Assembly: GCF_030122805.1 (NCBI RefSeq)
Contig: NZ_CP126080.1
Coordinates: 997,001-1,061,000, forward strand
Source of the DNA: Mesobacillus sp. AQ2
GTDB taxonomy: Bacteria > Bacillota > Bacilli > Bacillales > Cytobacillaceae
Length of the DNA stretch: 64,000 bases
Direction: 5' to 3'
The translations under genes and the position numbers were made by a program. How positions within the stretch are numbered: position 1 is the first letter of the stretch; each line of letters starts with the position of its first letter. The notes below the pieces were generated by a model that saw nothing but the letters and a program-made list of their open reading frames with translations, was not told where the DNA came from and searched no databases. Positions 60,305-64,000 of the stretch are shown one piece after another.

Positions 60305-60919
60305 ATGAACCAATACGAACATCTGGCAAAAAGTGTTGTTTATTCAGTACGGGGATCAAAAATGGTTTTGGTTCATAAAGACCCAAGACTTAAGCTGATT
60401 GGAGAGGGCAGAAGTGCTTTCGCGTTCCTGATTAAAGGCACGGATTTGGTTTTGAAAGTTTTCTTTCCACAGTTTTGCAAGATTGCCGCAGAAGAGGCAG
60501 CAGTATATCAGCAGCTTGCAGGAAGCAGGTTTTTCCCTAAGCTTCATGAATCAGGAAGTAATTATCTGGTTATCGACTTTGTCCGTGGGTTGACGCTCTA
60601 TCAATGTCTGGTAAATGGAATACCGATTTCTCCGGGTCATATTGAGGAAGTCGATCATGCCCTTAATCTGGCCAGGGGAAAAGGTCTCAACCCGTCCGAC
60701 ATCCATCTGAGGAACATCCTCATCACACCTGAAAATGACATCAAGCTTATTGACGTGGCAAGATTTCGGCAGACGAAGGAATGCTCTCAATGGAAGGACT
60801 TAAAGACGGCCTTTTATAAATTTTATCGCCATGAGCGATTTCCTAAAAAGTTGCCTGAACCAGCAATGGATTTAATTGCATTTTTCTATAAAAAAGGATT
60901 GCTTCCAACTATTAACTAA
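60305..60919 (+). CDS. Small protein-kinase-like protein (YrzF type), 204 aa
   Basis: Kinase fold reduced to about 200 residues: a G-loop-like IGEGRSAFAFLIKG, VAIK-like Lys in LVLKVFF, LNPSDIHLRNILIT in place of HRDxKxxN, and IKLIDVARF in place of DFG. The catalytic Asp, Asn and metal Asp positions (SDIHLRN, IDVA) appear kept. It resembles B. subtilis YrzF, a putative Ser/Thr or RIO-like kinase. GGGGCAGGGAGC before ATG. The terminator stem overlaps its last codons. Confidence 0.75.
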   Translation: MNQYEHLAKSVVYSVRGSKMVLVHKDPRLKLIGEGRSAFAFLIKGTDLVLKVFFPQFCKIAAEEAAVYQQLAGSRFFPKLHESGSNYLVIDFVRGLTLYQCLVNGIPISPGHIEEVDHALNLARGKGLNPSDIHLRNILITPENDIKLIDVARFRQTKECSQWKDLKTAFYKFYRHERFPKKLPEPAMDLIAFFYKKGLLPTIN

Positions 60920-60940
60920 TAATGGCAGCAATCCTTTTTA
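60896..60940 (+). terminator. Terminator overlapping the kinase gene stop
   Basis: Stem GGATTGC / GCAATCC with a 25-base loop containing the stop codon, then TTTTTA. Confidence 0.6.
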
Positions 60941-61099
60941 TAAAACTACATAAAATAACTATAGTGAGAACAGCACCAGGTTCAAAAACTTGTCCTGTAT
61001 TCCTATCCTGCGTTATGATGGTTTATAACAGTGTAATTTGGAATATTTGAATTTGGATATATAGATGATTATTGTCATAGAACACATGGAGGAATCGTT

Positions 61100-61948
61100 A
61101 TGACCAAGGAACTGCAAGCCTTAGGAGAAGCCATTATTAGCAGGAAGAATCAAATCGCAAAGTCTGTACATGAAGACAGATATTCTGACAGGGTCTTAAC
61201 TGAAGCACAGAAATATGACTTTGGTAAAATTGAACAGCAAATTCTTGAAGTCAGGGCAAATTTTGTTGGACTGTTCGGGGAAGCTTTAATTGAGCATGAA
61301 GAACCGAAGATCGTGTTCGAAAAACTTACAAACTGGGGAAAAGAAACCGGTGAATATATTTATAAGCTAGGTGCCTCTCTTGATGAAGCATTAAAAGATA
61401 CCACCTATTATCGTGAACATATTTGGAAAGTAATTAGGGAAGAAGCAAAGGATATGCCTGCTTCTGTCTTCTTTGATGTATTGGATGTTATTGACCCATT
61501 GATGGATCATGCGATTTACAGCTTCAGCCTGACATTTGTTGAAGCACATCAACAGAGTCTTGAAAATGCCAAAACGGCTTTGCTTGAGCTTTCAGTACCA
61601 GTTGTTCCTTTAATGCCTGGAGTCGGTGTCCTGCCTCTTGTAGGTAATGTTGATACAGAAAGAGCTCAGCTATTGATGGAAGAGACACTGGATCAGGCAG
61701 TAAAATTAAAGCTGACCCACCTAATCTTTGATGTCTCCGGCGTCATGATTGTAGACACCATGGTTGCCGATCAGCTGTTTAAAGTCATCAGTGCCCTTTC
61801 ACTTGTTGGCGTAAAAACCATCATGACCGGCATTCGTCCAGAGGTTGCCCATACAATGGTGACGCTTGGACTGAACCTGGAAGGAATCATGGTGAAGTCA
61901 AATCTTCATCAGGCTTTCAAGGAAATCCAGCACTTACAGAATGCATAA
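61100..61948 (+). CDS. RsbR-type stressosome protein (STAS domain), 282 aa
   Basis: N-terminal helical sensor domain (1-140: FGKIEQQILEVRANFVGLFG, YREHIWKVIREEAKDM) like the non-heme globin fold of RsbR paralogues, a linker helix (LTFVEAHQQSLENAKTALLE), then STAS (about 155-280: VPVVPLMPGVGVLPLVGNVD, THLIFDVSGVMIVDTMVADQ, VKTIMTGIRPEVAHTMV). Thr in DTMVAD matches a phosphorylation site of RsbR, while the first site has Ser in ELSVPVV rather than Thr. Such proteins form the stressosome that turns on sigma-B; which paralogue is not clear. GGAGG precedes ATG. Confidence 0.87.
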   Translation: MTKELQALGEAIISRKNQIAKSVHEDRYSDRVLTEAQKYDFGKIEQQILEVRANFVGLFGEALIEHEEPKIVFEKLTNWGKETGEYIYKLGASLDEALKDTTYYREHIWKVIREEAKDMPASVFFDVLDVIDPLMDHAIYSFSLTFVEAHQQSLENAKTALLELSVPVVPLMPGVGVLPLVGNVDTERAQLLMEETLDQAVKLKLTHLIFDVSGVMIVDTMVADQLFKVISALSLVGVKTIMTGIRPEVAHTMVTLGLNLEGIMVKSNLHQAFKEIQHLQNA

Positions 61949-61955
61949 TGAATGA

Positions 61956-61981
61956 AAAGCTGCCTCAGCAGCTTTTTTTGT
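61956..61981 (+). terminator. Terminator of rsbR-like gene
   Basis: Stem AAAGCTGC / GCAGCTTT, loop CTCA, then TTTTG. Confidence 0.85.
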
Positions 61982-62064
61982 TTGATCAGATAAGAAGGAT
62001 TATCCTCATCAAAAAGAGAAAATGAAAGTAGCCTGGAGAAAAAGTGTGACTGGGGGAACAGAAT

Positions 62065-62517
62065 ATGGCAGAGATTATTTATCGTGATGTGGAAGAAAGA
62101 GATATACCAGAGTTATTCGACCTTATGACTCAATACATAGTTGATTTTTACAAGAAGCCGTCTCCCGATGAAAAAGAACTGAAAAACCTGATCCAACACC
62201 TTTTGGAGCATCCTGAAGCTGGTTTGCAGTTTGTGGCTGAAAAAGAAGGGCAGCTGCTGGGGTTTGCCACTTTGTATTTTACCTTCAGCACTTTGCAAGT
62301 TAAACGCGCAGCCATCCTGAATGACTTGTTTATCAAAGGATCTGCCAGAGGAGAGAAAGTGGGAGAGCAGCTTTTTAAAAAATGCCTGTCCTTTATAAGG
62401 GAAAATGACTTTGCCTATATGACATGGGAAACGGCTAAAGATAACGTTGCTGCCCAGGGGCTGTACAATAAAATGGGCGGGAAGCAGTCTGACTGGCTTG
62501 TTTATGAAATAGAATAA
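62065..62517 (+). CDS. GNAT-family N-acetyltransferase, 150 aa
   Basis: GNAT fold: IIYRDVEERDIPELFDLMTQ at the start, GFATLYFTFSTLQVKRAAIL, the acetyl-CoA loop RGEKVGEQLF, and C-terminal WETAKDNVAAQGLYNKMGGK. Substrate unknown; the closest recalled pattern is small amine or polyamine-type acetyltransferases. GGGGG before ATG. Confidence 0.87.
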   Translation: MAEIIYRDVEERDIPELFDLMTQYIVDFYKKPSPDEKELKNLIQHLLEHPEAGLQFVAEKEGQLLGFATLYFTFSTLQVKRAAILNDLFIKGSARGEKVGEQLFKKCLSFIRENDFAYMTWETAKDNVAAQGLYNKMGGKQSDWLVYEIE

Positions 62518-62622
62518 GAAATAGCTGTTGAGCAAGACATGCTTTTCCGAGTCGTATTTCGTGTATTTTACTAGATTAACACCTATACTATAGTGTGAAA
62601 TAATCAACAGGAGGGATTCAGG

Positions 62623-63321
62623 TTGCAAATTGAAATGTGGACTGACTTTGCTTGACCATTCTGCTATATTGGCAAAAGGCGTCTGGATGACGCTATTAAA
62701 CAGATTGACCACCCGATTGAAGTAACGTACCGCTGCTTCGAGCTTGATCCGAACATGGAGCGGGATATAGATTATAACATGTATGAGGCGCTCGCAAAAA
62801 AATATGGAATGAGCATTGCCCAGGCAAAAGCGAGCACGCAGAATATGGTGCAGATGGCCAAAGAATCAGGCCTTGAATATAATATCGATACACTGATTTT
62901 GACCAATACATTCGATGCCCATCGTTTGACGATGTTCGCGAAAAAGCATGGATTAATGGCTGAGATGACGGAAAGGCTGTTGCGTGCCTACTTTACGGAT
63001 TCTAAGCATATTGGTGACCATGAAACATTGGCGGACTTAGCAGTGGAGGTCGGACTGAATCGCGAAGCTGTAGAGAAAATGCTCGCAAGCAATGAAATGG
63101 CCGAAGAAGTACGTGCTGATGAAAGTACTGGCCAGCAGTATGGAATCACAGGTGTGCCATTCTTCCTGATCAACAAGAAATATGCAATCACTGGCGCTCA
63201 ACCTACTGAGGTCATCGTCCAGTCATTGAAAAAAGTCATTGCTGAGAGTGAAATCACTGTCTTGAACAATGATGATGGAATGATTTGCGACGACGATGGT
63301 TGTGAAATTCCAAAGAAATAG
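62623..63321 (+). CDS. frnE: FrnE-like DsbA-family oxidoreductase with in-frame UGA: probable selenoprotein (UxxC), 232 aa
   Basis: TTG start at 62623 with AGGAGG eight nt upstream. The frame reads MQIEMWTDFA, TGA (62653-62655, residue 11), PFCYIGKRRLDDAI and continues without other breaks to 63321. FrnE proteins have DFxCPxCYIGK here, so TGA replaces the first active-site Cys. C14 is kept. The thioredoxin/DsbA fold continues (DPNMERDIDYNMYEALAKKY, HRLTMFAKKHG, cis-Pro in ITGVPFFLINKKYAITGAQP) and a C-terminal CX4C (C222, C227 in ICDDDGCEI) matches the second motif known in D. radiodurans FrnE. If UGA is not read as selenocysteine the gene is dead or starts at 62755 without its active site. 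Confidence 0.85.
62678..62694 (+). promoter_or_regulatory. SECIS-like hairpin after the UGA codon
   Basis: GGCGTC (62678-62683), loop TGGAT (62684-62688), GACGCT (62689-62694) forms a six-pair stem (the outer pair is G-U) with GG in the loop. The loop G residues are 30-31 nt after the UGA, inside the range accepted for bacterial SECIS elements (roughly 16-37 nt). It also encodes conserved residues, so coding need alone could produce it. Confidence 0.6.
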
Positions 63322-63326
63322 TCAAA

Positions 63327-63358
63327 AAAGAACTAGTCTCAGATGGCTAGTTCTTTTT
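63327..63358. terminator. Bidirectional terminator between frnE and nitroreductase gene
   Basis: Stem AAAGAACTAG / CTAGTTCTTT with AAAAAA before and TTTTTT after. Confidence 0.9.
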
Positions 63359-63363
63359 TGTTC

Positions 63364-63990
63364 CTAAATAAATTCGACAATTTCTTCGATTGGCAGTCTA
63401 GTCGTCTTATGTCCAGGTGCTGCTGCCTTGCCCAGGGCGATCAGCAGGGATGGCATATAACGATCTTCAATGTTGAACTTTTCGATGAATTGCTGCCTGT
63501 TGAAGCCGCCCATTGGAACAGTATCATATCCACGGGCTTTTGCAATCAGCATAAGCTGCATTGATACAAGACCGGCATCAAAGGATGCGATGTTTTCTCT
63601 CATGTCAACAGGAACAGAAGGGTATAATTTGTTAGAGTTCTCAATCATTATGCCCATTGTTGCTTCGTCCATATAACCAGCTTCGAAAGAACTGCGGTAC
63701 ACTTGTTCACTATTACGATACATTTCCCTGTCACCAAGAACAGCAATGACTGCCGATGCAGTTTCCACCTGTTCCTGATTATTGGCGATTGCCCTTAATT
63801 CCTTTTTGACAGCCTCGTCCTGGATTACGAGGAACTTCCATGGCTGCAGATTACTTGAAGAAGGAGCTAGAGCAGCTTCTTTTAAAATGTCTAATAACTC
63901 TTCGCGGGAAATTTTAAAATTCGGATCATATTTTCTGACTGACCGGCGTTCACGGATTACCGTGGATAGGCTTGTCTCGGTTGAGTTCAT
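63364..63990 (-). CDS. Nitroreductase-family FMN oxidoreductase, 208 aa
   Basis: FMN-binding fold: IRERRSVRKYDPNFKISREE at the N-terminus, APSSSNLQPWKFLVIQDEAV, FDAGLVSMQLMLIAKARGYD, PMGGFNRQQF and PSLLIALGKAA. It resembles Bacillus NAD(P)H nitroreductases such as YodC/YdgI; the true substrate may be nitro-compounds or quinones. The start ATG is at 63990 with nothing more than 10 bp left in the window, so its promoter lies outside. Confidence 0.9.
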   Translation of the reverse strand: MNSTETSLSTVIRERRSVRKYDPNFKISREELLDILKEAALAPSSSNLQPWKFLVIQDEAVKKELRAIANNQEQVETASAVIAVLGDREMYRNSEQVYRSSFEAGYMDEATMGIMIENSNKLYPSVPVDMRENIASFDAGLVSMQLMLIAKARGYDTVPMGGFNRQQFIEKFNIEDRYMPSLLIALGKAAAPGHKTTRLPIEEIVEFI

Positions 63991-64000
63991 ATTGATTCCT

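Noticed and set aside
62755..63321. frnE starting at the ATG at 62755
   Set aside because: No ribosome site precedes it and it removes the thioredoxin active site, while coding similarity clearly extends upstream across the UGA.

Overview
The window reads as chromosomal DNA of a spore-forming Bacillaceae species close to Bacillus subtilis, most likely a Mesobacillus/Bacillus of the selenate-reducing kind. The basis is direct: sinI/sinR, treR, pdaA, and a run of genes matching the B. subtilis yfk/yfj region (treR, yfkM, yfkK, yfkH, yfkF, yfkE, yfkD, pdaA, a YfjP-type glycosylase and a YfjO-type methyltransferase), with strong purine-rich ribosome-binding sites and U-run terminators throughout. 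No rRNA, tRNA, prophage, insertion sequence or CRISPR array was seen.

Layout. 1-6.2 kb: a cyclic-di-GMP riboswitch ahead of a sinI-like antirepressor gene, convergent sinR, treR, a ComFB-type gene, yfkM, a second methionine aminopeptidase, an RpiR regulator and 6-phosphogluconate dehydrogenase. 6.2-18.4 kb: a respiratory island that interrupts the yfk synteny. It holds a membrane-anchored substrate-binding protein, a sensor kinase with a cytoplasmic four-cysteine cluster and an NtrC-type regulator. Beyond a NERD-domain gene lies a near-perfect sigma-54 promoter that drives tatA, a three-subunit molybdoenzyme (Fe-S, NrfD-like and molybdopterin subunits in the order B-C-A of srdBCA selenate reductase and ttrBCA tetrathionate reductase) and a TorD-like chaperone. 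18.5-34.8 kb: conserved housekeeping genes (yfkK, AGCS symporter, yfkH, P1B4 metal ATPase, EamA exporter, yfkF, OsmC protein, yfkE, yfkD, gamma-glutamyltransferase and others). 35-46 kb: class I fumarase, pdaA, base-excision glycosylase, RNA methyltransferase, a tetR gene broken by an in-frame TAA, an RND/MMPL exporter operon and ferritin. 46-64 kb: catalase, oxidoreductases, a secreted LTD-phospholipase D protein, preQ1-controlled queT, pirin, a second GEMM riboswitch with its DUF5667 gene, a manganese riboswitch with no target gene, a kinase-like gene, an RsbR paralogue, a FrnE-like oxidoreductase and a nitroreductase.

Four things stand out. (1) The FrnE/DsbA-like gene at 62623-63321 has an in-frame TGA exactly where the first active-site cysteine of CxxC should be, followed by a SECIS-like hairpin: a probable selenoprotein, in the same window as a putative selenate reductase. 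(2) The island looks like a complete sense-and-respire unit (binding protein, kinase, sigma-54 activator, triple 13-bp upstream sites, sigma-54 promoter, reductase) analogous in plan to AioXSR-aioBA. (3) Eight intergenic tandem arrays occur roughly every 6-12 kb. Four have unrelated sequences but exactly the same 52-bp period, and the others have 20, 20-21, 21 or 40 bp, all close to whole helical turns. (4) Four riboswitches are present: two GEMM-type, one Mn2+ and one preQ1-I. The first sits in front of the biofilm antirepressor and the Mn2+ one is orphaned.

Start sites were chosen from Shine-Dalgarno spacing and family alignment from memory. Functions are inferred from motifs and remembered homologues; no database search was run.
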